Assembly: GCA_008668235.1 (NCBI GenBank)
Contig: RQCP01000015.1
Coordinates: 1-33,071, forward strand
Length of the DNA stretch: 33,071 bases
Reading direction: 5' to 3'
Origin: Collinsella aerofaciens
Lineage (GTDB): Bacteria > Actinomycetota > Coriobacteriia > Coriobacteriales > Coriobacteriaceae
The notes beneath the pieces are model-generated. The model saw only the letters and a program-made list of their open reading frames with translations. It was not told the origin of the DNA and ran no database searches. The position numbers and the translations under genes were made by a program. This document shows, one piece after another, positions 16,489-23,655 of the stretch (the stretch's first letter is position 1; every line of letters starts with the position of its first letter).

Positions 16489-17595
16489 ATGGCGATTACC
16501 ATCGATATCGACACCGCACGCCCCTATCAGGTGCATGTGGGCACGTTTTTGCTGGAGCAGGCAGGCCCGCTCGTCCGCGCCACCGCCGGCGGCACCAAGG
16601 CCGTCATCGTGACGGACACCAACGTGGGCCCCCTCTACCAGATGCCCGTTAAGCAGAGCTTGGAGGCGTCAGGCTACGAAGTGAGCATCTGCACCTTCGA
16701 GGCCGGTGAGGCCCATAAGCGCGCCGAAACCTATGTTGCCATTTTGGAGTTTGTGGCCGAGCACGAGCTTTCGCGCTCCGACGTGATCGTGGCACTCGGC
16801 GGCGGCGTCGTGGGCGACGTGGCGGGCTTTGTGGCCGCCACCTACATGCGCGGCTGCAAGTTTGTGCAGATCCCCACGAGCCTGCTCGCCATGGTGGATT
16901 CGTCGGTGGGAGGCAAGACCGCCATCAACCTGGCTGCCGGCAAGAACTTGGCTGGCGCCTTTTGGCAGCCGAGCGTGGTTATCGCCGACGTGGGGTGCCT
17001 GGCCACCCTCACGCCCGAGCAGTTCGCCGACGGCTGCGGCGAGGTCGTCAAGCACGCCGTGATCGCCGACCCGGAGCTCTTCGAAGAGCTCGAGAAGACC
17101 CCGCTCACGCTGGAGCTGCTCAACCGCGATGTGGCCCGCGTAGCGCTCATCATCGCCCGCAATATCGACATCAAGCGCGCCGTGGTCGTTGCCGACGAGC
17201 GCGAAACCAATCAGCGCAAGCTCCTCAACTTTGGCCACAGCGCCGGGCACGCCGTTGAGGCCTGCGAGCACTTTGAGCTCGGCCACGGCAACTGCGTGTC
17301 GATTGGCATGGGCATCATCACGCGTGCCGCAGCCCTGCATGGCGTTTGTGACGCCGAGCTGCCCGGCCGTATTGAGGAGCTCTGCGCTCGCCACGGCCTC
17401 AAGACCCGCTGCGACCTAGATGCCGATGCTGTCTTTGCCGAGGCGCTCCACGACAAAAAGCGCGCGGGCGACACTATCGACCTGGTGATTCCGCACGGTA
17501 TTGGCCGCTGCAGCATCGACCGCACGCCGCTTTCCACCTTCCATGATTTGATTGCCGAGGGCCTCGGCCAGAAGGGAGACGTTTCCGCATGTTAG
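16489..17595 (+). CDS. aroB: 3-dehydroquinate synthase
   Basis: A 368-residue protein of the usual length. Motifs are GGGVVGDVAGFVAATYMRG, TSLLAMVDSSVGGKTAIN and LLNFGHSAGHAVEAC, which include the NAD- and metal-binding residues. Using NAD and a divalent metal, it cyclises DAHP to 3-dehydroquinate, the second shikimate step. The ATG at 16489 is preceded by GAAAGGA. It ends by overlapping the aroA start by seven bases, indicating translational coupling. Confidence 0.97.
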   Translation: MAITIDIDTARPYQVHVGTFLLEQAGPLVRATAGGTKAVIVTDTNVGPLYQMPVKQSLEASGYEVSICTFEAGEAHKRAETYVAILEFVAEHELSRSDVIVALGGGVVGDVAGFVAATYMRGCKFVQIPTSLLAMVDSSVGGKTAINLAAGKNLAGAFWQPSVVIADVGCLATLTPEQFADGCGEVVKHAVIADPELFEELEKTPLTLELLNRDVARVALIIARNIDIKRAVVVADERETNQRKLLNFGHSAGHAVEACEHFELGHGNCVSIGMGIITRAAALHGVCDAELPGRIEELCARHGLKTRCDLDADAVFAEALHDKKRAGDTIDLVIPHGIGRCSIDRTPLSTFHDLIAEGLGQKGDVSAC

Positions 17596-18908
17596 CCCGC
17601 ATCACCCCGTCCCCGCTCAAGGGCACCGTTCCCGCCATCGCGTCCAAATCGATGGCGCATCGTCTGATCATCTGCGCCGCACTTGCCAACGGCGAGACGC
17701 ATGTTGCCTGCAACACTACCTGCGCCGATATCGAGGCCACGGTGCGCTGCCTCACGGCGCTCGGCGCCCGCATCGAGACCGTCGAGGACGGCTTCCAGGT
17801 CCACCCCACCATGAAGAGCATTGAATTTGGCCTGCTCAAGGCCCTTGCCGGCGGCACGCTCGACTGCGGTGAGAGTGGCTCCACGCTCCGCTTTATGCTG
17901 CCTGTCGCCTGCGCGCTGGGTGCGGAGGCCACCTTCGTGGGCCAGGGCCGCCTGGGCGCCCGCCCGCTCTCCCCGCTTTCGGATGAGATCATCGCCGCCG
18001 GTTGCGACCTGCAGGGCCTGGGCGGTTTTCCGCTCAAGACGAGCGGCCGCATGCGCCCGGGCACCTTTGTGCTTCCGGGCAACGTGAGCTCGCAGTATAT
18101 CTCCGGCCTGCTGCTGGCGGCCCCGCTGCTGGCCCAGCCCTCCTGCGTGCAGGTAACCGGCCTCATCGAGAGCCGCCCCTACATCAACCTAACGATCCAG
18201 GCCATGAAGGCCTTTGGCGTTGAGGTCAACGTCGAGCGCATTCCCGCCAAGGACGGTCAGCCCGAGGTCACGAACTTCCGCGTGAGCAGTGGCTCGTACC
18301 GCACGCCCGGCAGCGTTGCCGTCGAGGGCGACTGGTCCAACGCCGCCTTTTGGTTGTGCGCTGGCGCCATCGGCACCGACCCCATCACCGTGGAGGGCGT
18401 GTCGCTGAGCTCCGCGCAGGGCGACCGCAACGTGCTTGCCGCGCTTTCGCGCTTTGGCGCCCGCATCGTGCGCTCCACCAACGCCGCCACCGTGCAGTCC
18501 GACAAGCTCGCCGGCTTTGAGATGAGCGCCCACGACATTCCCGACCTGGTACCCGTTATCTCGGCCGTGGCCTCGCTGGCTCAGGGCCGCACGTTCATCC
18601 GTGACTGTGCGCGCCTGCGCATCAAGGAATCTGACCGTCTGGTCACCACCACCCGCGAGCTCACCGCGCTGGGCGCACAGGTGCGCATCGCCGGTGACGA
18701 CCTCATCATCAAGGGTGTCGATGCCTTCACCGGCGGCGAGGTCGATTCGCACAACGACCACCGCATCGCCATGATGGCCGCCATCGCTGCGAGCCGTGCC
18801 ACCGGCGAGGTCGTGATCCACGGCGCCGAGGCCGTCAACAAGTCCTATCCCGATTTCTTCGACCACTACCGCCTGTTGGGCGGCAAGGTCACACTCGAGG
18901 AGGAATAG
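17589..18908 (+). CDS. aroA: 5-enolpyruvylshikimate-3-phosphate (EPSP) synthase
   Basis: A 439-residue protein with the two-domain EPSP synthase layout. Motifs are SKSMAHRLIICAAL (substrate lysine), CGESGSTLRFMLP, NVSSQYISGLLLAAPL, the LRIKESDRL loop and DSHNDHRIAMM. It transfers enolpyruvate from PEP to shikimate-3-phosphate. The PEP-site loop reads ESGSTLRF rather than the NAGTAxR of plant and enteric class I enzymes; such alternatives mark glyphosate-tolerant-like classes, but tolerance is only an inference. Its first seven bases overlap the aroB end, and aroC begins one base after its stop. Confidence 0.96.
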   Translation: MLARITPSPLKGTVPAIASKSMAHRLIICAALANGETHVACNTTCADIEATVRCLTALGARIETVEDGFQVHPTMKSIEFGLLKALAGGTLDCGESGSTLRFMLPVACALGAEATFVGQGRLGARPLSPLSDEIIAAGCDLQGLGGFPLKTSGRMRPGTFVLPGNVSSQYISGLLLAAPLLAQPSCVQVTGLIESRPYINLTIQAMKAFGVEVNVERIPAKDGQPEVTNFRVSSGSYRTPGSVAVEGDWSNAAFWLCAGAIGTDPITVEGVSLSSAQGDRNVLAALSRFGARIVRSTNAATVQSDKLAGFEMSAHDIPDLVPVISAVASLAQGRTFIRDCARLRIKESDRLVTTTRELTALGAQVRIAGDDLIIKGVDAFTGGEVDSHNDHRIAMMAAIAASRATGEVVIHGAEAVNKSYPDFFDHYRLLGGKVTLEEE

Positions 18909-18909
18909 C

Positions 18910-20007
18910 ATGTCCTCGACCTTTGGCAACGTTTTGCATCTGAGCATTTTCGGCCAGTCGCACTCCCCCGCCATCGGCTGCTCGCTCGACGGCATTCCGG
19001 CAGGTATCGCCGTTGACCTAGAGCAGCTGCAGGCCTTTTTGGACCGTCGCGCCCCCGGTCGCGACGAGACCGCTACCAAGCGCCGCGAGGCCGACGCCGC
19101 TCACATTATCGCCGGCATAGTTGATGGACACACCACGGGCGCGCCCATCGCCGCGATCATCGAGAACACCAACACGCGCTCCAAGGACTACTCCGAGCTG
19201 CGCCGCAAGCCCCGTCCGGGCCATGCGGATTTCCCGGCACGCGTGAAGTACCACAACATGCACGACGTCGCCGGCGGCGGGCACTTCTCCGGCCGCCTGA
19301 CGGCGCCCTTATGCATCGCGGGCGGCATCGCGCTGCAGGCGCTCGAGGCCCGCGGCATTAACGTGATGGCGCACGTGGCGCAGATCGGTGGCATCTCCGA
19401 TCTGCCCATGGACGACATGGTCTATCGCGAGGCCGACCGCAAGGCGATCCTTTCAAACGACCTGCCGTGCATTGACGCCGCAGCTGGCAGTCGCATGCGC
19501 GAGGAGATCCTGGCCGCGCGCGACGAGCTCGACAGCATCGGCGGCATCGTGGAGTGCGGTATCTACGGCCTGCCCGCAGGCATCGGCGACCCCATGTTCG
19601 ACGGCATCGAGAACCGCATCGCGCAGATCGCGTTTGGGATTCCCGCCGTGAAGGGCGTGGAGTTTGGCATGGGCTTTGCCGTCGCCGCCATGCGCGGCAG
19701 CGAGAACAACGATCCGTATCGCATCGACGCCGAGACCGGCAAGATCGAGGTCGAGTCCAATAATGCCGGCGGCATCCTGGGCGGTATTTCAACCGGTGCA
19801 CCCGTCATGTGGCGTATGGCCGTAAAGCCCACGCCCTCCATTGGCCGCGAGCAGCAGACGGTGGACATGGACGCCATGGAAAATGCCGAGCTCTCGGTCC
19901 ATGGCCGCCACGATCCTTGCATCGTCCCGCGCGCCGTCCCTGTAGCCGAAGCAGCCGCCGCCCTCGCGATTTGGGACGCCCTCCTAGAGGACGCCGCCCA
20001 GCTTTAG
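18910..20007 (+). CDS. aroC: Chorismate synthase
   Basis: A 365-residue FMN-dependent enzyme. It begins with SSTFGNVLHLSIFGQSHSPA (signature FGQSHS), and contains PGRDE, RPGHADFPARVKY and HDVAGGGHFSGRLTA. The late segment SNNAGGILGGISTGAP carries the third family signature. It eliminates phosphate from EPSP to give chorismate, the branch point to Phe, Tyr, Trp and folate. GAGGAGG just before the ATG lies within the end of aroA. A 169-base gap with a long inverted repeat follows before pheA. Confidence 0.97.
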   Translation: MSSTFGNVLHLSIFGQSHSPAIGCSLDGIPAGIAVDLEQLQAFLDRRAPGRDETATKRREADAAHIIAGIVDGHTTGAPIAAIIENTNTRSKDYSELRRKPRPGHADFPARVKYHNMHDVAGGGHFSGRLTAPLCIAGGIALQALEARGINVMAHVAQIGGISDLPMDDMVYREADRKAILSNDLPCIDAAAGSRMREEILAARDELDSIGGIVECGIYGLPAGIGDPMFDGIENRIAQIAFGIPAVKGVEFGMGFAVAAMRGSENNDPYRIDAETGKIEVESNNAGGILGGISTGAPVMWRMAVKPTPSIGREQQTVDMDAMENAELSVHGRHDPCIVPRAVPVAEAAAALAIWDALLEDAAQL

Positions 20008-20021
20008 TCCACCCACCCCAA

Positions 20022-20148
20022 GGGTAGTTAATTTGGGACGGGGCTATTTTAGCTACCCCCATATGCCAGTTGATATTTGCCCTGGCACCCATCGATTCGC
20101 CGACAGTCAAAGGGTAGCTAAAAAAGCCCCGTCCCAAATTAACTACCC
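20022..20148. repeat. REP/BIME-like inverted repeat pair between aroC and pheA
   Basis: Two 37-base arms (20022-20058 and 20112-20148) are inverted copies that match at 36 of 37 positions, separated by 53 bases. Each arm begins GGGTAG and ends CTACCC and can itself fold into a hairpin, with TTTGGGACGGGGC in the middle. The GTAG-headed hairpin pairs resemble REP elements moved by REP-associated tyrosine transposases (RAYT). No transposase gene is in the window. It lies wholly between the aroC stop and the pheA RBS. Confidence 0.8.
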
Positions 20149-20176
20149 CAGGCAACCATTCACGAAAGGGGTCCCT

Positions 20177-21322
20177 ATGGACCTTGCCGACATTCGTCAG
20201 ACCATCGATGGCATCGATACCACGCTCCTCAACAGTTTTGTCGAACGCATGGACATTGCCACCGAGGTCGCCAAATCAAAAATCGAGATGGGCAAGGCCG
20301 TCTTCGACCCCGCCCGCGAGCGCTCCAAGCTCAACAACCTTGCCGGCCGCGTTCCCAAGCGCTACGAGGCGCAGACCATCACGCTGTTCCGCCTCCTCAT
20401 GAGCATGAGCAAGGCCGAGCAGCAGCGCTATATCAACGAGCTCAAGGGCATCACGGTCTCGCAAAAGGCCCACGCCACTGCCGAGGCCTTCGACACGCCC
20501 TTCCCCCAGACTGCCAGCGTCGCCTGCCAGGGCGTTGAGGGCGCCTACAGCCAGATCGCCGCGTGCAAGCTCTTTGCCGTGCCCGATATCGCGTTCTTCG
20601 AGACCTTCGAAGGTGTCATGCGCGCTGTACGCGACGGCTTCTGCGAGTTTGGCGTACTGCCCATCGAAAACTCCACCGCAGGCTCGGTCAACGCGGTCTA
20701 CGACCTGCTCGCGCAGTTCGACTTCCATATTGTGCGCTCGCTGCGCCTCAAGATCGATCATAACCTGCTCGTCAAGCCTGGCACCAAGCTGCAGGATGTT
20801 CGCGAGGTCTATAGCCACGGTCAGGCCATCGCGCAATGCGCCGGCTTTATCGAGGCGCACGATCTGCACGCGACCAAGTATCCCAACACGGCTATGTCGG
20901 CCGAGATGGTCGCCAACTCCGAGCGCACCGACCTCGCCGCCATCGCCTCGCGCAGTTGCGCGGCGCTCTACGGTCTGGAGGTGCTGGAACCTAACATCCA
21001 GGACTCGGACAACAACTACACGCGCTTCGTCGTCATCAGCCGCGAGCCGCGCGTCTACCCCGGCGCCAACCGTACCTCGCTCATGATCACCACGGCCAAC
21101 GAACCGGGCGCCCTCTATCGCGTGCTCGAGCGCTTCTACGCGCTCAACATCAACCTTATCAAGCTCGAGAGCCGCCCCATCCCCGGGCGCGACTTTGAGT
21201 TTATGTTCTACTTCGATCTGGACTGTCCCTTTGGCAGCAAAGCTCTCGACGACCTGCTCGACTCGATCGACGACGTGTGCGAGAGCTTCACCTACTTTGG
21301 CAGCTACACGGAGGTGCTCTAG
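20177..21322 (+). CDS. pheA: Bifunctional chorismate mutase / prephenate dehydratase (P-protein)
   Basis: A 381-residue protein in three parts. Residues 1-90 are an AroQ-type chorismate mutase (ADIRQTIDGIDTTLLNSFVE, conserved RS-K helix bundle). Residues about 112-290 are prephenate dehydratase, with ACQGVEGAYSQIA, FGVLPIENSTAGSV and NNYTRFVVIS, which holds the catalytic TRF. Residues about 300-378 are an ACT domain (TTANEPGALYRVLERF, KLESRPIPGR) that binds phenylalanine for feedback control. It makes phenylpyruvate from chorismate. The reading frame extends upstream through the repeat to 20033. The ATG at 20177 is preferred because GAAAGGGG precedes it and the mutase domain starts there. Its stop is directly followed by the aroE-aroK start. 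Confidence 0.95.
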   Translation: MDLADIRQTIDGIDTTLLNSFVERMDIATEVAKSKIEMGKAVFDPARERSKLNNLAGRVPKRYEAQTITLFRLLMSMSKAEQQRYINELKGITVSQKAHATAEAFDTPFPQTASVACQGVEGAYSQIAACKLFAVPDIAFFETFEGVMRAVRDGFCEFGVLPIENSTAGSVNAVYDLLAQFDFHIVRSLRLKIDHNLLVKPGTKLQDVREVYSHGQAIAQCAGFIEAHDLHATKYPNTAMSAEMVANSERTDLAAIASRSCAALYGLEVLEPNIQDSDNNYTRFVVISREPRVYPGANRTSLMITTANEPGALYRVLERFYALNINLIKLESRPIPGRDFEFMFYFDLDCPFGSKALDDLLDSIDDVCESFTYFGSYTEVL

Positions 21323-22573
21323 ATGACCGATACCGCCGCAACCCGCCCCTACGGAGTGCTGGGCCGCGTGCTGGGCCACAGCTACACCCCAACCATCTAC
21401 AAGGAGCTCGCTGGGCTCGAGTACGTGCGTTTTGAGCGCGAGCCCGAGGATCTTGAGGCCTTTATGACGGGCGACGAGTGGGAGGGCACCAACGTGACCA
21501 TCCCCTACAAGCGCGCCGTCATGGAGTATCTGGACGAGCTGAGCCCGCTCGCCGAGCGCATGGGCAACGTCAACACCATCACGCGCCTGCCCGACGGCCG
21601 CCTGCGCGGCGATAATACTGACTACTTTGGTTTTCAGTGCCTGGTCGAGGAGCTGGGAGTTGAGGTTACCGGCAAGAAAGTTCTCGTGCTCGGCGCCACC
21701 GGTGGCGCCGGCACCACGGCGAGCATGGTGCTGGGAGACCTGGGCGCCATCGTCGTACCCGTGGGTCGCACGAGCGAGGTCAACTACGGCAACATCGCGC
21801 AGCAGTCCGACGCCGCCCTGCTCGTCAACTGCACGCCTGCCGGCATGTTCCCCCACTGCCCCGACGCGCCTTGCACGTTCGAAGGGCTCGATGCGCTCGA
21901 AGGCGTTATCGACATTGTCTACAACCCTGCCCGCACGGGCCTGATGCTCGAGGCCGAGCGCCGCGGCATCCCCTGCATCGGCGGCCTGCTTATGCTTGTT
22001 GCCCAGGCGGCACAGGCTGTTGAGCGCTACACCGGCCAAGTTACCCCGCGCGAGCGCATCCTGGACGTAACGGAGCGGCTGTCCCGCCGCGAGCAGAACA
22101 TCGCCCTGATCGGCATGCCGGGTTCGGGCAAGACCCGCGTGGGCGAGCAGATCTCCCAGCTCACGGGCCGCGAGCACATCGACTTGGACCGCGCGCTTGA
22201 GAAGCGTCTGGGCATGCCCTGTGCCGACTTTATCGTCAAGCGCGGCGAGGCAGCCTTCCGCGAGCAGGAGACGGCGGCGCTGTCCGACATCTCCAAGCGC
22301 AGCGGCCTGGTGCTCTCCACCGGCGGCGGCGTGGTCACACGCGACGAGAACTACCGGCTGCTGCACCAGAACAGCCAAATCGTGATGCTCAACCGCAAGC
22401 TCGACGAGCTCGCCCACAAGGGACGCCCCATCACCGCCCGCGACGGTATCGATAAGCTGGCCGAGCAGCGTATGCCGCGCTACCGCGCATGGGCCGATTA
22501 CATCATCGACTCACGCGACTGCGCCGCCAACACCGCCCAAGCCCTCCTCGAGACCCTCCCACCCGCTCTCTAA
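21323..22573 (+). CDS. aroEK: Fused shikimate dehydrogenase - shikimate kinase
   Basis: A single 416-residue frame with two enzymes. Residues 1-250 are shikimate dehydrogenase: GHSYTPTIY at 18-26, NVTIPYK with catalytic K63, GDNTDYFGF at 97-105, the NADP loop VLGATGGAGTT at 122-132, and GLLMLVAQAAQAVE. Residues from about 258 are shikimate kinase: Walker A GMPGSGKT at 264-271, HIDLDRALEK, and STGGGVVTRDENY. It would convert 3-dehydroshikimate to shikimate and then to shikimate-3-phosphate. The substrate signature HSYTP replaces the usual HSxSP, and the dehydrogenase half is a little short. The frame is continuous with no stop between domains, so this is a true fusion. The ATG directly abuts the pheA stop. 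Confidence 0.94.
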   Translation: MTDTAATRPYGVLGRVLGHSYTPTIYKELAGLEYVRFEREPEDLEAFMTGDEWEGTNVTIPYKRAVMEYLDELSPLAERMGNVNTITRLPDGRLRGDNTDYFGFQCLVEELGVEVTGKKVLVLGATGGAGTTASMVLGDLGAIVVPVGRTSEVNYGNIAQQSDAALLVNCTPAGMFPHCPDAPCTFEGLDALEGVIDIVYNPARTGLMLEAERRGIPCIGGLLMLVAQAAQAVERYTGQVTPRERILDVTERLSRREQNIALIGMPGSGKTRVGEQISQLTGREHIDLDRALEKRLGMPCADFIVKRGEAAFREQETAALSDISKRSGLVLSTGGGVVTRDENYRLLHQNSQIVMLNRKLDELAHKGRPITARDGIDKLAEQRMPRYRAWADYIIDSRDCAANTAQALLETLPPAL

Positions 22574-22575
22574 CA

Positions 22576-22616
22576 AAAACCACCACAAAGGGGACAGGCA
22601 CCTTTGTGGTGGTTTT
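22576..22616. repeat. Perfect REP-like palindrome between aroEK and aroQ
   Basis: A 16-base arm, AAAACCACCACAAAGG, pairs perfectly with its inverted copy around the nine-base loop GGACAGGCA. It starts three bases after the aroEK stop. The right arm ends in TTTT, so the transcript could also act as a terminator or 3' stabiliser. The loop GGGGACAGGCACC style is reminiscent of RAYT-associated repeats in Gram-positive genomes (from memory). Confidence 0.75.
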
Positions 22617-22637
22617 CCAACCGCAAAGGAAGCAACC

Positions 22638-23075
22638 ATGAAAGCACTCGTCATCAACGGTCCCAACCTCAACATGCTCGGCATTCGCGAGCCGGGCATC
22701 TACGGCAGCGACAACTACGACCGCCTGGTCCAGATCTGCCAGGAGGCAGGCGCCGCGCAGGGTTTTGACGAGGTCGAAGTCTTCCAGTCCAACCACGAGG
22801 GCAGCATCGTCGACAAGATCCAAGAGGCCTACGGCAAGGTCGACGGCATCGTCATCAACCCGGCCGCCTACACGCACACGAGCGTGGCGATCCTCGACGC
22901 CCTCAAGGCCGTCGCCATCCCTGCCGTCGAGGTCCACATCAGCGCCGTCGAGACCCGCGAGGACTTCCGCCAGGTGAGCTACGCCCGCCTGGCCTGCTTC
23001 GCCACCATCACCGGCGAGGGACTACAGGGCTACACACATGCGCTGGAGCTGCTGAAGGAGCGTCTCGATCAGTAG
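22638..23075 (+). CDS. aroQ: 3-dehydroquinate dehydratase, type II
   Basis: A 145-residue protein of standard type II size. It has NGPNLNMLGIREPGIYG near the start, including the catalytic tyrosine and flexible-loop arginine. FQSNHEGSIVDKI, INPAAYTHTSVAI and VEVHISAVETREDFR are the remaining active-site segments. It dehydrates 3-dehydroquinate to 3-dehydroshikimate and fills the only step not covered by the other aro genes here. AAAGGAAG precedes the ATG. It is the last gene of the operon, with a strong terminator 48 bases downstream. Confidence 0.97.
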   Translation: MKALVINGPNLNMLGIREPGIYGSDNYDRLVQICQEAGAAQGFDEVEVFQSNHEGSIVDKIQEAYGKVDGIVINPAAYTHTSVAILDALKAVAIPAVEVHISAVETREDFRQVSYARLACFATITGEGLQGYTHALELLKERLDQ

Positions 23076-23123
23076 GTTCACGGATTAAGATATTTGCCTC
23101 GACACGCGACCACAAAGACCTGC

Positions 23124-23161
23124 GCCGGCGGCAGCGACCTCGCTGCTGCCGGCATTTCTTT
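23124..23161 (+). terminator. Intrinsic terminator of the aro operon
   Basis: GCCGGCGGCAGCG pairs with CGCTGCTGCCGGC (13 bp, one G-U) around ACCT, followed by ATTTCTTT. It closes the plus-strand aro operon and insulates it from the cassette downstream. Confidence 0.9.
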
Positions 23162-23168
23162 ACTGACA

Positions 23169-23174
23169 TATAAT
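23169..23174 (+). promoter_or_regulatory. -10 box of cassette copy 1
   Basis: A perfect TATAAT lies eight bases after the terminator tail and about 31 bases before the first cassette ATG. The -35 position falls in the terminator stem (CTGCCG) and is weak. It suggests the cassette has its own promoter. Confidence 0.5.
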
Positions 23175-23205
23175 CGTTGCAGTCATACAACGTCTGGAGA
23201 CCCGC

Positions 23206-23655
23206 ATGCTGAGCATTCACCTGGGAGATTACCCCGGTTCAATTTATGATACCGAGACCTATTTTAGGAACTCGTACCTAGATTCATGGTTCGAGGATCC
23301 CATGGCCGCGCAGATCATTAAAGGCGTTGACGGATCGGAGCTCGTCGGCCCTCACAACATCATAAGCAAGCAGCTGGGCTCGATCACCCCGCTCGAGCTA
23401 TCCGGTGGCGTAAAGACGCTCTTGCTGGTACGCAATCTTCCAAACATGGTGTTCAACGCATCGACCTGCGGAGACAACTGCGCCCGATGGCTGCTCAAGA
23501 TTGGTAAAGAGCAAGACGTCCTCGTAACCCTTTACCACATCATGAAGTTCCCTTGGAAGCGTTTTGAGATTCGTATCGAAAACGACGGACGCATCGTCAG
23601 GAACATGCAGGAGTTCGTCGGCGCCACCAACGACTTTTTGGATGTCGATGAATAA
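23206..23655 (+). CDS. Cassette copy 1, protein A: DUF4869-like small protein
   Basis: A 149-residue protein without membrane segments or signal. It resembles what I recall as the DUF4869 family. Its strongest segments are LSGGVKTLLL at 65-74 and FNASTCGDNCA at 83-93, both identical in the second copy at 31374. The first looks like the ABC ATPase signature (LSGG followed by a basic residue and hydrophobic helix), yet the protein has no Walker A or B. GGAG precedes the ATG. Its stop overlaps the ATG of the P-loop partner by one base (TAATG), so the two are translationally coupled. Against copy 2, about 75 of 140 ungapped positions are identical by eye. The gene is clearly less GC-rich than the aro operon. 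Function is unknown; a regulatory or signature subunit of the partner ATPase is an inference. Confidence 0.85.
   Translation: MLSIHLGDYPGSIYDTETYFRNSYLDSWFEDPMAAQIIKGVDGSELVGPHNIISKQLGSITPLELSGGVKTLLLVRNLPNMVFNASTCGDNCARWLLKIGKEQDVLVTLYHIMKFPWKRFEIRIENDGRIVRNMQEFVGATNDFLDVDE

Noticed and set aside
20033..20176. An N-terminal extension of PheA from 20033
   Set aside because: It would translate through the inverted repeat. The ATG at 20177 has a good SD and begins exactly at the chorismate mutase domain.
20276..22417. A 713-codon open frame on the minus strand opposite pheA and aroEK
   Set aside because: The predicted product is His/Asp/Leu/Val-biased antisense of two clear enzymes and shows no domain. 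Long antisense frames are expected in GC-rich genes.
20022..22616. The two palindromes as a CRISPR array
   Set aside because: There are only two elements, unrelated in sequence and 2.4 kb apart, with no regular spacers and no cas genes.
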